A DNA stretch of 6,679 nucleotides. It comes from Limnohabitans sp. (GTDB lineage: Bacteria; Pseudomonadota; Gammaproteobacteria; Burkholderiales; Burkholderiaceae_C). Under the pieces are notes generated by a model, which was not told where the DNA came from, did not search any database, and saw only the letters and a list, made by a program, of their open reading frames with translations. The DNA is taken from the NCBI GenBank assembly GCA_030729445.1, contig JANQXJ010000068.1, positions 1 to 6,679 of the forward strand, written 5' to 3'. Position numbers and translations under genes: made by a program. Shown piece by piece: positions 5,823-6,679 of the stretch; within the stretch, counting starts at the first letter, position 1, and each line of letters opens with the position of its first letter.

Positions 5823-6092
5823 TCACAGCTCCGCGACGCTGATATCGGCCAACACACCATCAAAGATGTCGCGGGCATCCTCGGCCGTGACTTGCAAAGA
5901 ATTGCGGCCGCGCACGTTGAAGGCCCACTCGTCTTGCGAGAACTCGCCATCCACAGAAAAGCCCTGCCCTTGGACCGGCAAGGCCTCGCCAACTTGAATC
6001 TGCAGCCAGGTACTTGCAGGCACTTCAATCGAATGAATGTCATAGCCGTAATTCACAGTCAGGCGAACACGCCCGTTTTGATGTTTGATCAT
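5823..6092 (-). CDS. Conserved-looking 89-residue protein of unknown function
   Basis: Read from ATG 6092 to TGA 5823, the gene encodes 89 residues, soluble, acidic towards the C-terminus, without signal peptide or membrane segment. Its N-terminal half, RVRLTVNYGYDIHSIEVPAS (8-27), alternates polar and hydrophobic residues like a small beta barrel, followed by WLQIQVGEALPVQGQGF and a C-terminal EDARDIFDGVLADISVAEL that could be a helix. Codon use is GC-rich and resembles the urease genes, so it is probably a real chromosomal gene. An in-frame TTG at 6125 would add 11 residues; ATG 6092 is preferred although neither has a clear ribosome site. I do not recognise the family. Its direction opposes the urease operon. 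Confidence 0.65.
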   Translation of the reverse strand: MIKHQNGRVRLTVNYGYDIHSIEVPASTWLQIQVGEALPVQGQGFSVDGEFSQDEWAFNVRGRNSLQVTAEDARDIFDGVLADISVAEL

Positions 6093-6187
6093 GTAGTGAT
6101 TTTCGTGGTGTCTGAAAAATGCCAACGGCTTTAAGTCAAGCGTTTACAACGTAAATGACGCAGCGGTTAGTTGAGTATTGACTATCA

Positions 6188-6373
6188 CTACTCATTCCCC
6201 TTTTTCAAAATTTCAGCGGCATAGATAGCGGCCACTCTTTTGCCAAATGATTTGGATTCAATATGCTTGGCACTTTCAACGAGATTTTCATGAAGAAGAA
6301 TTTGATAATGTCGAAATACTTCGGAGGTCAGGCTGACGGCTTTTTGATCTTTACCAACAAGCATCAACACCGT
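6188..6373 (-). CDS. Short AT-rich reading frame, unknown, possibly a gene fragment
   Basis: From ATG 6364 (or GTG 6370) to TAG 6188 the frame gives about 58-60 residues. The sequence, for example SEVFRHYQILLHENLVESAK followed by FGKRVAAIYAAEILKKGNE, is strongly helix-forming and protein-like, with a basic and charged character. The stretch is visibly more AT-rich than the rest of the window, unlike the urease genes. No ribosome site precedes either start, and a stop (TGA) lies one codon upstream of the GTG. It could be a small foreign gene or the 3' end of a longer gene cut at about 6374. I do not recognise a family. Confidence 0.35.
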   Translation of the reverse strand, partial: TVLMLVGKDQKAVSLTSEVFRHYQILLHENLVESAKHIESKSFGKRVAAIYAAEILKKGNE

Positions 6374-6402
6374 TCAGAGGTGGAAGTTGTCTGATATTTA
6401 GG

Positions 6403-6585
6403 CTAGTTCCAGATGCCAGCGGCGCGCGCTGCTGCGACCACCGCGCGCATGTGCTTGTTCGTGTGCACGGCGTCCATCACCGCTTTCGCTGGAGCGGCGA
6501 GCTTGCCGCCCTCACTCAAGACGTCACTGTACGGATCAATGAGCAGCACAGCGGTGTGGACTGCTGAATAGTCGGGGGCGGTCAT
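6403..6585 (-). pseudogene. Truncated isochorismatase-family (cysteine hydrolase) gene, N-terminus only
   Basis: The frame starts at ATG 6585 behind a GAGGGG ribosome site and runs 60 codons to TAG 6403. Its opening, TAVLLIDPYSDVLSEGGKL (11-29), with the catalytic-type Asp-17 in LLIDPY, and RAVVAAARAAGI (47-58) are typical of the first strand and helix of isochorismatase-like hydrolases, which are usually about 180-230 residues. The Lys and Cys of the catalytic triad, normally further on, are absent because the protein ends in GIWN. After the stop the sequence turns into an AT-rich, unrelated frame, so the gene was probably cut by a deletion or insertion near 6403-6415. A short functional derivative is unlikely. 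Confidence 0.72.
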
Positions 6586-6608
6586 GAAAGGCCCCCTCAG
6601 GTTTCGGT

Positions 6609-6679
6609 TTACAAGTGGGAGACGGATGCCAGCGCCGGCAAAGACATCGCTTCGTTTTCTCGCTCAGACAGGCCATTCA
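6609..6679 (-). CDS. Possible C-terminal end of an unidentified gene (runs off the right edge)
   Basis: On the minus strand a frame is open from the edge to TAA at 6611-6609 and ends LSERENEAMSLPALASVSHL. It stops 23 nt before the ATG of the truncated hydrolase, with that gene's ribosome site in the gap, an operon-like arrangement. Only about 22 residues are visible, too few to name a family, and chance openness over this length is possible. Confidence 0.3.
   Translation of the reverse strand, partial: NGLSERENEAMSLPALASVSHL

Noticed and set aside
6121..6160. Integron attC-like element: GGCTTTAAGTCAAGCGTT resembles the right half of a cassette recombination site
   Set aside because: The following bases (TAC) break the GTTRRRY core and no matching left half (inverse core and paired box) is visible, so it is probably chance.

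Overview
The window is dominated by a compact urease operon on the + strand, flanked on the left by the divergent start of a urea ABC-transporter gene and on the right by a tRNA-Ser and a patchwork of small and broken genes. The high-GC coding style, the pairing of urtA with ureA, the gene order and the small secreted protein between ureA and ureB all suggest a betaproteobacterium of the order Burkholderiales, probably Comamonadaceae. That assignment is inference from gene content, not a database match.

Left end (1-425): the first 73 codons of urtA, the periplasmic urea-binding protein, run off the left edge on the minus strand. The 205-bp gap to ureA holds two back-to-back sigma-54 (-24/-12) promoters, one reading towards urtA with a full consensus match and one towards ureA with a single mismatch. 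NtrC-like half sites lie at the ureA start. Uptake and hydrolysis of urea therefore look jointly controlled by nitrogen limitation.

Urease operon (426-4872): ureA (gamma subunit), a 56-residue His-rich secreted or membrane microprotein, ureB (beta), ureC (alpha, all nickel ligands and catalytic residues present), ureE (nickel chaperone with a His tail), ureF and ureG (GTPase). The genes are packed with gaps of 1-18 nt or short overlaps, which points to one transcript with translational coupling. Together they encode the apoenzyme and most of the nickel-insertion machinery. The accessory gene ureD/ureH is not in the window and is probably elsewhere, perhaps at the end of the urt operon.

Right end (4873-6679): a tRNA-Ser(UGA) follows ureG by 33 nt. 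Beyond it gene density collapses: a frameshifted DUF3293 remnant, about 270 bp without a recognisable gene, an intact but unidentified 89-aa gene on the minus strand, an AT-rich short reading frame of unknown nature, the truncated N-terminus of an isochorismatase-family hydrolase, and a possible gene end at the right edge. This looks like a decaying insertion zone behind a tRNA gene, although no integrase or transposase is visible.
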